From an uncultured Burkholderiales bacterium (GTDB lineage Bacteria; Pseudomonadota; Gammaproteobacteria; Burkholderiales; Burkholderiaceae_C), in assembly GCA_902825995.1 (NCBI GenBank), contig CADEDE010000011.1, positions 1-48,097 of the forward strand: 48,097 nt of DNA, in the 5' to 3' direction. The notes under the pieces are model-generated. The model did not search any database and had not been told where the DNA came from. It saw nothing but the letters and a program-made list of their open reading frames with translations. Every line of letters starts with the position of its first letter. Positions within the stretch are counted from its first letter, which is position 1. Below, piece after piece: positions 1-6,635 of this stretch. The position numbers and the translations under genes were made by a program.

Positions 1-293
1 CGTGGCGGTGCGGAGCATAGCAGGATGAGTCATACTAAGTTAGCTCTTATGCCCCGAGGGGGTCAAGGAAACTTGGGAGCGGTCCGGCGTTTCCTTGTGA
101 GCGGGCATGGCCAATGACGGAGCGTAAGACGCGCTACAGGTCATCCTTACGGCAAATTTCGCTGCAATTGGCTTGTCAACGCGCCAGGCAATGAAAGGCG
201 TAACTCAGGCGCTACGCATCGAATCCGACAGAACGATGACGTCAAGTCTTCGACGATCAACCAATGAACTTCACCAGCACCGGGGCCACGCAC
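1..293. other. Unassigned left-edge region with an inverted repeat
   Basis: No gene could be assigned. The stretch is visibly more AT-rich than the rest of the window. It contains a 9-bp perfect inverted repeat, CAAGGAAAC at 64-72 and GTTTCCTTG at 89-97, separated by 16 nt. On the minus strand an ATG at 33-31 opens a frame that runs off the left edge after 11 codons, too short to identify. On the plus strand a frame is open from position 1 to a stop at 115-117, also unrecognised. It could be an intergenic region, the end of a mobile element, or the tail of an unknown gene. Confidence 0.3.
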
Positions 294-1025
294 TCAATCC
301 GCCACCCACACCCGGCCCACCGCCCGCCAGCCGCAGCCATACACCCGCTCGAGCAGTCCCGCGTCGAGCATTGCCGCCACCGCCCCCTGCTGGCAGCGCC
401 CATCGGGCAGCAGCGCCAGCACATGCGTCGCGGTGCGCGCGATCCAGTTCACATCGTGCGCGGAGATCACCAGCGCCTGATCGCGCGGCAATGAGGACGA
501 CAGCCAGCGCGCCACCAGCGCCTGGTGCGCCGGATCCTGAAAGGCCACCGGTTCGTCGAGCAACAACAGCGGCGCGCCTTGCAGCGCGCATTGTGCCAAG
601 GCCACGCGCTGACGCTCGCCGCCCGAGAGTTGCAGCACCGGCCGCGTGGCGAGGGCTTCGATATCGAGGCCGGCGAGGACTTCACCGGCGCTGTGCCGCG
701 CGCGCACGACGCTGAGTTCGAGCAGCCGCGCCACGCTGATCGGGAAGCGGTCCGCCACATGCTGCGGCATGAAGGCGCGCAGCGCGGCGGCGTCGATCGC
801 CGGCCAGTGCCGCTGCGGTCGGCCTTGCCAGTGGATGTCGCCGCGTTGCGCGACGCCCACTTCGCCCACCCCTGCGAGCGCGCGCAACAGGGTGCTCTTG
901 CCGGCGGCGTTGCGGCCGATTACGCACCAGCGCTGGCCAGGCTCGACCTGCCAGTCGAGGCTGCGCACGAGTTCGCGGCCGGCGGCGGCGAGGGTGAGGG
1001 AACGGGTGGTGAGGAGCGTGCTCAT
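294..1025 (-). CDS. btuD: Cobalamin ABC transporter ATP-binding protein BtuD
   Basis: ATPase subunit of an iron-chelate/vitamin B12-type ABC importer, 243 aa, acting at the cytoplasmic face of the inner membrane. Visible motifs are Walker A GRNAAGKST (residues 37-45), the ABC signature LSGGERQ (133-139), Walker B LLLLDEP (153-159) and a switch histidine in VISAHD (about 190). The ATG overlaps the btuC stop in an ATGA arrangement, so the two are translationally coupled. Sequence alone would only say FecE/HmuV/BtuD family. The B12 assignment rests on the riboswitch-controlled btuB upstream. No btuF binding-protein gene follows it within the window. Confidence 0.85.
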   Translation of the reverse strand: MSTLLTTRSLTLAAAGRELVRSLDWQVEPGQRWCVIGRNAAGKSTLLRALAGVGEVGVAQRGDIHWQGRPQRHWPAIDAAALRAFMPQHVADRFPISVARLLELSVVRARHSAGEVLAGLDIEALATRPVLQLSGGERQRVALAQCALQGAPLLLLDEPVAFQDPAHQALVARWLSSSLPRDQALVISAHDVNWIARTATHVLALLPDGRCQQGAVAAMLDAGLLERVYGCGWRAVGRVWVAD

Positions 1026-1951
1026 CGCTCGCCCCGCGCGAGGAAGCAGACAAAGACCGGCGCGCCGATGAGCGCCATCACCGCGCCCACCGGCAGCTCG
1101 ATCGGCAGCGCCACGGTGCGTGCCAGCAGGTCGGCCACGACGACGAGGGCCGCGCCGCCCAGCGGCGAGAGCAGCGCCAGATCGCGCGTGCGCTGCACGC
1201 CGGACAGGCGCAGCGCATGAGGGACCACCAGGCCGACGAAGCCGATCGCGCCGGCGCTGGCCACCGCCAGCGCAGCGGCCAGCGACGCGCCGAGCAGCAG
1301 CTCGAAGCGCAGGCGCCGCACCGGCTCGCCGAGCAGGTGCGCGGCCACGCTGCCGAGCAGCAGGCGGTCCAGCGCGCGCTCGCGGCCCACGAACCAGGCG
1401 GCGAAGGCAGCGGCGGCGGCCAGGCTCACACCGCCATCGTCGGCACCCGAGAGATCGCCGACGAGCCAAAAGATGGCACCGCGCAGGCGCTGGTCGGGCG
1501 TCAGCGCGAGCAGCAGCGAGGCCATCGCGCCGAACAGCGCCGCAAGCATCGCGCCGGCGAGGATCAGCCGCGGCGAGGCGTCGTCGGTGGTGGCCATCGC
1601 GCGCCTTGCGAGCCAGAGCAAGAGCGCGCCGGCCGCCAAGGCGCCGGCCGCGGCGCCGGCCGTGATGGTGATGCCCAACATCAGCGCCAGCAGCGCGCCC
1701 ACCGCGGCGCCGCCCGAGGTGCCGAGCACATAGGGGTCGGCGAGCGGGTTGCGCAAGAGCGTCTGCATCGCCAGGCCGGCCAGCGCGAGCAGCGCGCCAA
1801 TGCCGGCGGCAGCGGCCACACGCGGCGCGCGCAGGTTGCGGATCATGTCCAGATCGACCCCGGCGCTGCCGATCAGCAGCGCCGCGGCGGTGACTGCCAG
1901 CAACAGCGCCGGCAGCGCTACAAACAGCCAGCGTCGATCGGGCGCGTGCAT
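1022..1951 (-). CDS. btuC: Cobalamin ABC transporter permease BtuC (FecCD family)
   Basis: Inner-membrane permease of the FecCD/BtuC family, 309 aa, almost wholly hydrophobic with multiple transmembrane helices. Family hallmarks are LRAPRVAAAAGIGALLALAG, then QTLLRNPLADPYVLGTSGGAAVGA, and later GAIGFVGLVVPHALR. The start chosen is the ATG at 1951 (MHAPDRRWLFVALP), which puts the first helix near the N-terminus. A longer reading would run into btuB. It begins 5 nt after the btuB stop and overlaps btuD by 4 nt, so the three genes form one operon. Substrate is inferred from context. Confidence 0.85.
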   Translation of the reverse strand: MHAPDRRWLFVALPALLLAVTAAALLIGSAGVDLDMIRNLRAPRVAAAAGIGALLALAGLAMQTLLRNPLADPYVLGTSGGAAVGALLALMLGITITAGAAAGALAAGALLLWLARRAMATTDDASPRLILAGAMLAALFGAMASLLLALTPDQRLRGAIFWLVGDLSGADDGGVSLAAAAAFAAWFVGRERALDRLLLGSVAAHLLGEPVRRLRFELLLGASLAAALAVASAGAIGFVGLVVPHALRLSGVQRTRDLALLSPLGGAALVVVADLLARTVALPIELPVGAVMALIGAPVFVCFLARGER

Positions 1952-1956
1952 CGCAA

Positions 1957-3801
1957 TCAGGGCTGCGCTTGCCACACCAGGCTGACGAACACCGTGCGCG
2001 GCGCGCCGTTGTAGCCGGCGGTCGGCTGGTACGCACGATCGAAGAGATTGCCCAGCGATGCCGCCACGCTCCACTGTGGCGCCAGGCGCCAGCGCGCATT
2101 CAGATCGACGAGCGCATGCGAGGCCAGCGTCACATTGCCGAAGTCGGCCCGCGAACCGACGAGGCGCAAGGCCGCGCCGGCACCGAATGCGCCGCCGTCG
2201 TAGTCGGTGCGCACAGCCGCTTGTTGCCTCGGGCGGCGCAGGGCGCGTGCGCCGGTATCGGCATCGACCATATTTTGCAAGGTGGCTTCGCCGGCGATGG
2301 CCCAGCGGCCGAGCTGCGTGCGGGCGGCGACTTCGAGGCCGCTGTTCTTCAGCCGCACCAGGTTCCGCGGGATGAAGGCGGCGTCATTGGCGATCTTGTC
2401 GCGGTAGCGCGCCGCGAAGGCGGTGGCGCGCACGAGGCTCGCGCCCTCGGTCCACTGCAAGGCGAGGTCGGCGTTGCGCGATTTTTCCGGGCGCAGGTTC
2501 GGATTGCTGCAGGCGAAACCGAAGGGCGAACAATCGAAATAAAGGAAGTCGAGCGTCGGCGGCGTGAAGCTGTTGGCGACGCTGGCGATGGCGCTGAACG
2601 ACGGCGCGAAGCGCCAGGTGGCGCCGACGAGGCCGCTGGTGGCGCTGCCGAAATCGCTGGTCTTGTCGCGGCGCAGGTGGGCTTGCAATGAGCCCCAGTT
2701 GGCCTCGTGTTGCAGGCCCAGGCGCAGCACATCGGTATCGCGGTCGGGCCGCACATAGGTCGTGTTGTCGGTCGATTGGGCCAGGCGCTCGGCGCCGAGC
2801 GAGACGGTCCAGCCTTCCAGCACCGCGCCGCGCGCATCGACCGCGACGACGCGGTTGTGCAGGGTATTGCCGAAGCTCGATGCGCCGAAACCGGTGACCA
2901 CGTCGTCGCTGCGCACTTCGTCGCTGTCGGCGACATGCCAGGCCAGCGACCAGCGCTCGCCCAAGGCGTGATTGCCGCGCAAGGTCACGCCGCGTTGCAG
3001 GATGTGGCTCTGGTGGGTATCGGTCGGCGCCGCGAACGACGAAGCATCGTCGTAGGCGACGCGGCCCGAAGATACGCGCACGTCCAGGCCAAGCTGTTGG
3101 CCCTGGCCCGGCTTGAAGTCGAGCGCGAGCGCGCCGTGGCGGCGGCGGTGGCCATCGTCGTCGGGGTTGGCGGTGGGTGCGAGCGCCGGGTTCGCCGCGC
3201 TGAAGCCGCTGCTGCGCTCGGCGCCGAGCGTGATGCGCCCGTGCAGGCTTTGCGTACCGCCGGCCAAACTCGCGCTGGCGCTGCGTGTGCCCTGCGTACC
3301 GAAGCCGACCGCGACTTGCGCTTGCGGCGTTGCACTGCCACGCCGCGTGAAGATCTGGATCACGCCGCCGCTGGCGTTGGCGCCATACAGCGCCGAGAGG
3401 TTGCCGCGCACGACCTCGATGCGCTCGATCGCATCGGTGGAAAGTTGCGACAGCGAAGCCAGGCCCGAGGTCACATCGGTGAGCGGCACGCCGTCGATGA
3501 GCACCAGGGTATCGCGCGAATCGGCGCCGCGCAGGCGCACCACGGCGGCGGTGCCGGGGCCGCCCTGCTGCTCGACCAGCGCGGTGCCGAGCAGATTGAG
3601 CGCGGCAATCAGGTCGCGCGCGCCGCTGCGTTCGAGTTCGCCGCGCGTGAGGACGCTGGTGGCAGCGATTTCGCTGCCCAGGGTGCGCGGCAGGAGGGTG
3701 CCGGTGATGACGATCGAAGCCTGCTCTTGTGCCTGGGTTTGCGACTGAGCGACAGGCGCAAAGGCGCCCGCAACGGCCAGGAGGGTGCTGAAAATTTTCA
3801 T
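1957..3801 (-). CDS. btuB: TonB-dependent vitamin B12 outer-membrane receptor BtuB
   Basis: Outer-membrane TonB-dependent transporter, 614 aa. It starts with a signal peptide (MKIFSTLLAVAGAFAPVAQS). A candidate TonB box (SIVITGT, about residues 29-35) follows. Then comes the plug domain, with LIDGVPLTDVTSG, IERIEVVRG and GANASGGVIQIFT, and then a long beta-barrel region with the LRPEKS motif typical of BtuB-like receptors. The barrel ends in TVFVSLVWQAQP. The start is the ATG that gives the signal peptide; the open frame upstream covers the riboswitch and is not coding. A cobalamin riboswitch lies about 85 nt upstream, which strongly supports B12 or cobinamide as substrate. No strong Shine-Dalgarno sequence precedes the ATG. 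Confidence 0.9.
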   Translation of the reverse strand: MKIFSTLLAVAGAFAPVAQSQTQAQEQASIVITGTLLPRTLGSEIAATSVLTRGELERSGARDLIAALNLLGTALVEQQGGPGTAAVVRLRGADSRDTLVLIDGVPLTDVTSGLASLSQLSTDAIERIEVVRGNLSALYGANASGGVIQIFTRRGSATPQAQVAVGFGTQGTRSASASLAGGTQSLHGRITLGAERSSGFSAANPALAPTANPDDDGHRRRHGALALDFKPGQGQQLGLDVRVSSGRVAYDDASSFAAPTDTHQSHILQRGVTLRGNHALGERWSLAWHVADSDEVRSDDVVTGFGASSFGNTLHNRVVAVDARGAVLEGWTVSLGAERLAQSTDNTTYVRPDRDTDVLRLGLQHEANWGSLQAHLRRDKTSDFGSATSGLVGATWRFAPSFSAIASVANSFTPPTLDFLYFDCSPFGFACSNPNLRPEKSRNADLALQWTEGASLVRATAFAARYRDKIANDAAFIPRNLVRLKNSGLEVAARTQLGRWAIAGEATLQNMVDADTGARALRRPRQQAAVRTDYDGGAFGAGAALRLVGSRADFGNVTLASHALVDLNARWRLAPQWSVAASLGNLFDRAYQPTAGYNGAPRTVFVSLVWQAQP

Positions 3802-3829
3802 GGGGTGATGAGAAACGAACGATGGCGCC

Positions 3830-3849
3830 GGCCCGCTTCCCCGCGGGCC
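3830..3849 (-). promoter_or_regulatory. Second hairpin in the btuB leader
   Basis: Inverted repeat with a 7-bp GC stem (GGCCCGC/GCGGGCC) and a 6-nt loop, about 30 nt upstream of the btuB ATG. Together with the palindrome at 3861-3880 it may be part of the riboswitch expression platform, for example by controlling access to the ribosome. The sequence shows only the complementarity. Confidence 0.35.
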
Positions 3850-3860
3850 AGAGCGATATC

Positions 3861-3880
3861 GGCCCCGAAATTTCGGGGCC
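3861..3880 (-). promoter_or_regulatory. Perfect palindrome in the btuB leader
   Basis: GGCCCCGAAATTTCGGGGCC is a 20-nt perfect palindrome lying between the B12 box of the riboswitch and the btuB start codon, about 60 nt upstream of the ATG. It could fold as a GC-rich hairpin in the leader RNA, or bind a dimeric protein as DNA. No run of U follows it on the minus strand, so a classical intrinsic terminator is not supported. Confidence 0.45.
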
Positions 3881-3884
3881 GCCG

Positions 3885-4112
3885 TGTTGGCCGGTATCCG
3901 GGCTGGCACTGTTACCGGTGCGGCCTTCCCAGAGCGAGGTTCGATGCTCCAGTGGCCGAAGTGCACAGGCAGGGCAACGGCGGCAAAGCCACCGGCGCCC
4001 AAGCGCTTACCGTTGCGGGGGCAGCTCGGGTCGGCTCGGCTGCGTGGCAGCTTTGCGTCCCGATTCCCGTTTACCCCGCGCCCCATGAATTTGTGGCGCA
4101 GGCACCAACGCC
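3885..4112 (-). ncRNA. Cobalamin riboswitch
   Basis: Leader RNA of the btuBCD operon. Reading on the minus strand, the conserved blocks appear in the expected order: GGTGCC near 4106, GGTAAACGGGAAT at 4075-4063, CTGCCCCCGCAACGGTAA at 4024-4007, CCACTGG at 3955-3949, GGGAAGGC at 3930-3923 and the B12-box block GCCAGCCCGGATACCGGCC at 3907-3889. This is the canonical layout of the adenosylcobalamin-binding riboswitch, which lowers expression when B12 is abundant. End coordinates are approximate. No U-tract follows the aptamer, so the expression platform is not obvious. Confidence 0.93.
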
Positions 4113-4183
4113 GGCCATGCTAACAGGCCGATATGCGCACCCGGCCACCGCATAATTCGCCACCCCCCGCCAGACCTCGATTC

Positions 4184-4393
4184 ATGGCCACGCTGCAAGA
4201 CCTCGCCGAGCACCTCGACCGCCTGCTGCTGCGGCACCAGGAACTGGCGCGCACCAACGCGCTGTTGCTGGAGCAACTGGCGGGCGTGAGCGGCGAGCGC
4301 GACAACCTGAAATCGCGCCTCACGGCCGCGCGAGCGCGCATCGACGCCCTGCTCGAACGCCTGCCCGCCAACTCCGACGGGAGCGGCGCATGA
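4184..4393 (+). CDS. Small coiled-coil protein, ZapB-like (TIGR02449-type)
   Basis: Predicted 69-aa protein with a strong heptad-like pattern (LAEHLDRLLLRHQELARTNALLLEQLAGVSGERDNLKSRL is read here in parts only), hence a likely short coiled coil. Small proteins of this kind are commonly encoded directly before zapA in beta- and gammaproteobacteria and resemble the division factor ZapB. The start is the ATG at 4184; an upstream in-frame start would add a proline-rich tail without family support. Its TGA overlaps the zapA ATG (ATGA), so the two are coupled. A role at the Z-ring is an inference from position and shape. Confidence 0.7.
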   Translation: MATLQDLAEHLDRLLLRHQELARTNALLLEQLAGVSGERDNLKSRLTAARARIDALLERLPANSDGSGA

Positions 4394-4692
4394 AGCAGAT
4401 GGAAGTCACGATCCTGGGCCAGAGCTATATCCTGGCCTGCCCCGATGGCGGCGAGGCTTCGCTGCTGGCGGCGGTGGCCACCGTCGATACCGAGATGAGC
4501 GCGATCCGCGACGCCGGCAAGGTCAAGGCGCGCGAACGCATGGCGGTGCTGGCCGCGCTGAACCTGGCCTACCAGCTCGCCGAGCGGCCCGCCGCGCAGG
4601 CCAAGGCTTCAGCGCCCGACAACAGCGTGCAGATCGACACATTGCTGAAGAAAATCGATGCCGCGTTGGGCAGCGACGGCCAGCTCCTGTAG
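4390..4692 (+). CDS. zapA: Cell division protein ZapA
   Basis: 100-aa ZapA family protein. It binds FtsZ in the cytoplasm and promotes bundling of protofilaments in the Z-ring. The N-terminal segment MEVTILGQSYILACPDGGEASLLAAV is the typical ZapA globular head (usually I-LG-x-Y). The middle (ERMAVLAALNLAYQL) is the conserved dimerisation helix, and the C-terminal part (DTLLKKIDAAL) continues as a helix. It overlaps the preceding coiled-coil gene by 4 nt. The 6S RNA gene lies immediately downstream, the arrangement usual in proteobacteria. Confidence 0.9.
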   Translation: MKQMEVTILGQSYILACPDGGEASLLAAVATVDTEMSAIRDAGKVKARERMAVLAALNLAYQLAERPAAQAKASAPDNSVQIDTLLKKIDAALGSDGQLL

Positions 4693-4695
4693 CCG

Positions 4696-4701
4696 TAGAA
4701 T
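4696..4701 (+). promoter_or_regulatory. Candidate -10 box of the 6S RNA promoter
   Basis: TAGAAT lies about 10 nt before the base-paired 5' end of the 6S RNA. No good -35 hexamer at 16-18 nt was found, since the region upstream is still zapA coding sequence. Transcription of 6S together with zapA followed by processing is also possible. Confidence 0.35.
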
Positions 4702-4708
4702 CTTCAGC

Positions 4709-4885
4709 GTCTGCCGCGTTCGCGCGGGTTTTAATTTCCTTGAACCGATGCTCTATGAGCAAGGGCTTGGAATATTGCTTGGCTGGTGTGAGCGTCTCGC
4801 GTCAGATGAACCCGAAGCCTGGCTGACCTCGCCCACCTGAACTTCCCTTGGGTTCAGGAATGATGGCTCGCGGGGCGCGGCAGAC
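4709..4885 (+). ncRNA. ssrS: 6S RNA
   Basis: About 175-nt RNA between zapA and the EVE gene, the standard place for ssrS. The two ends pair perfectly: CTGCCGCG at 4711-4718 with CGCGGCAG at 4876-4883, with a further CGCG/CGCG pairing inside. Next inwards, CCTTGAACC near 4738 pairs with GGGTTCAGG near 4853. The long imperfect rod with a central single-stranded region (around TTGGAATATTGCTTGGC and ACCTCGCCCACC) is the 6S fold. 6S RNA binds sigma-70 RNA polymerase by mimicking an open promoter and is most active in stationary phase. Ends are approximate to a few nucleotides. Confidence 0.88.
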
Positions 4886-4916
4886 ACCTCCCCTCCACAT
4901 TCGATTGGCGCACAGC

Positions 4917-5378
4917 GTGGCTTACTGGCTGATGAAGAGCGAGCCCGGCGAGTGCTCGATCGACGACCTGGTGCGGCTGGGGCAGGTGCCCTGGGTCGGC
5001 GTGCGCAACTACCAGTCGCGCAATTTCATGCGCGACGAGATGCGCATCGGCGACGGCGTCCTGTTCTATCACTCGTCGTGCCCCGAACCCGGTGTGGCGG
5101 GCCTGGCTGAGGTATCTTCGGCGGCCTATGCCGATGCGACGCAATTCGATCGCCAGAGCCCCTACTTCGACGCCAAATCCTCGCCCGACGCGCCGCGCTG
5201 GCAGCATGTCGATGTGAGGCTGGTGGAGAAGACCGAGCTCCTGTCCTTGGCTGCAATGCGCGAACGCCCCGAGCTGGCCACGATGCGCGTCCTGCAACGC
5301 GGCAACCGCCTGTCGATCACGCCCGTGACGCCAGCGCAGTGGCGCGCCGTGAAGGCCCTGCTCGCGCGCGCGCGATGA
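4917..5378 (+). CDS. EVE domain-containing protein
   Basis: 153-aa single-domain EVE protein (PUA-like fold, proposed to recognise modified nucleobases). Family features are AYWLMKSEPGECSIDDL at the start, WVGVRNYQSRNFMRDEMRIGDGVLFYHSSC, GLAEV, and DPxSPYFDAKS-like DRQSPYFDAKSSPDAPRW. The start chosen is GTG at 4917 (V-A-Y-W-L-M-K), because family members begin at this point and because an upstream ATG at 4848 would lie inside the 6S RNA. It overlaps the following permease gene by ATGA. The biological role of bacterial EVE proteins is poorly known. Confidence 0.88.
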   Translation: MAYWLMKSEPGECSIDDLVRLGQVPWVGVRNYQSRNFMRDEMRIGDGVLFYHSSCPEPGVAGLAEVSSAAYADATQFDRQSPYFDAKSSPDAPRWQHVDVRLVEKTELLSLAAMRERPELATMRVLQRGNRLSITPVTPAQWRAVKALLARAR

Positions 5379-6196
5379 CACTCGCGGGCGTCGAGCCGCT
5401 GTTGATCCTCGAGCTGGCGCTGCTCGGCATCGGCACCGGCTTCCTCGCCGGGCTGCTGGGCATCGGCGGCGGCATGGTGATGGTGCCTTTCTTGACGCGG
5501 ATCCTGGCCCAACGCGGCGTATCGAGCGACCTGGCGGTGAAGATGGCGATCGCCACCGCGATGGCGACGATCCTATTCACCTCGCTCTCGACGATGCGCG
5601 CGCACCAGCGCCGCGGTGCCATTCGCTGGGACATCGTGCGCGGCATGGCGCCGGGCATCGCGCTCGGTGGCTTGGCGGCAGGTGCGGGCGTGTTCGGATG
5701 GGTCAACGGCCAGGCACTGGCGCTGTTCTTTGCTGCGTTTGTCGGCTACACGGCGACGCAGATGCTGTACGCCAGTTCGCCCAAAGCCAGCCGCCAGCTG
5801 CCCGGACGCGGTGGCCAGGCCGCGGTCGGCGGCGGCATCGGCTTTCTTTCGGGCCTGGTCGGTGCCGGTGGCGCTTTCATCGCGGTTCCCTTCATGACTC
5901 GCTGCAACCTGCCGATCCACAACGCCGTGGCCACCGGCGCGGCGCTCGGCTTCCCGGTCGCCCTGGCCAATACCGCGGGCTATGTCATCGGCGGCTGGTC
6001 GCAGCCGGCGCCGCTGCCCGATGCATTGGGCTTTCTGTACCTGCCGGCGCTGACGGTGATCGCGCTGGCGAGCGTGTTGGTCGCGCCACTGGGCGCCCGC
6101 ACGGCACATGCGCTCGATGTGCGCCAGTTGCGCCGCATCTTTGCCGTGATGCTCTACGCGCTCGCCGCCGACATGTTGTGGCGCAGTCTCAACTGA
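5375..6196 (+). CDS. TauE/SafE family sulfite exporter-like permease
   Basis: 273-aa inner-membrane protein of the TauE/SafE (DUF81) family with about eight hydrophobic segments. The two duplicated family motifs are clear: GTGFLAGLLGIGGGMVMVPFL near the N-terminus and GGGIGFLSGLVGAGGAFIAVPFM in the middle. Members export sulfite, sulfoacetate or other organosulfur anions, but the substrate cannot be told here. The ATG overlaps the EVE stop by 4 nt, so the pair is probably co-transcribed. It converges on the mutT-like gene, 19 nt away. Confidence 0.88.
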   Translation: MTLAGVEPLLILELALLGIGTGFLAGLLGIGGGMVMVPFLTRILAQRGVSSDLAVKMAIATAMATILFTSLSTMRAHQRRGAIRWDIVRGMAPGIALGGLAAGAGVFGWVNGQALALFFAAFVGYTATQMLYASSPKASRQLPGRGGQAAVGGGIGFLSGLVGAGGAFIAVPFMTRCNLPIHNAVATGAALGFPVALANTAGYVIGGWSQPAPLPDALGFLYLPALTVIALASVLVAPLGARTAHALDVRQLRRIFAVMLYALAADMLWRSLN

Positions 6197-6215
6197 TGCT
6201 CTCGAGTCGCGCGCC

Positions 6216-6635
6216 CTAATGGGTCGCGCCGAGAAATCCCCGCTCTTCGGCCAGCCAGGCCAGCACCGGCAGCGTGCCGGGCAACAGCGGTGCGAGCGCA
6301 ACCGGCAGCCCCTGCCAGGCCATCTGCTGGGCTTCGCGCATCTCGAATTCACCGCGCCAGTCGAAGACCTTGCAAAAGTGCAGGCGCACCCGTGCGTGGG
6401 GGTAGTCGTGCAGCGTGGTTTTCCAGGGCTGCGCAGCGCCGATCGTGATGCCAAGTTCTTCGTGCAGTTCGCGCTGCAGGGCGGCCTCGATGCTCTCGCC
6501 AGGCTCGATCTTGCCGCCGGGGAACTCCCAGTGGCCGGCATAGACCTTGCCCGCCGGGCGCGAGGTGATCAGGAAGCGGCCGTCGGGGTCGATCAGCACG
6601 CCCACGGCCACGTCCACCGCAACCCGCTCAAGCAT
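6216..6635 (-). CDS. mutT: Nudix hydrolase, MutT-like (8-oxo-dGTP diphosphatase)
   Basis: 139-aa Nudix enzyme. The complete Nudix box Gx5Ex7REUxEExGU is present at residues 41-63 (ending RELHEELGI), and WEFPGGK precedes it as in MutT. MutT removes 8-oxo-dGTP from the nucleotide pool and so prevents A:T to C:G mutations. Length (about 130 aa) fits plain MutT without the thiamine-phosphate-synthase fusion found in some relatives. The start overlaps the end of the upstream DUF815 ATPase gene by 8 nt, so the two form an operon. Other Nudix substrates cannot be excluded. Confidence 0.82.
   Translation of the reverse strand: MLERVAVDVAVGVLIDPDGRFLITSRPAGKVYAGHWEFPGGKIEPGESIEAALQRELHEELGITIGAAQPWKTTLHDYPHARVRLHFCKVFDWRGEFEMREAQQMAWQGLPVALAPLLPGTLPVLAWLAEERGFLGATH

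Noticed and set aside
3801-4086. N-terminal extension of btuB through the leader
   Set aside because: The 95 extra codons are the cobalamin riboswitch; the signal peptide begins at the ATG 3801.
2707-4155. Plus-strand open frame of about 482 codons opposite btuB and its riboswitch
   Set aside because: Shadow of btuB; the minus strand shows a full receptor with signal peptide, plug and barrel.
4848-4916. Longer N-terminus of the EVE protein starting at ATG 4848
   Set aside because: Those codons lie inside the base-paired 3' arm of the 6S RNA, and EVE proteins begin at the AYWLMKSEP segment.
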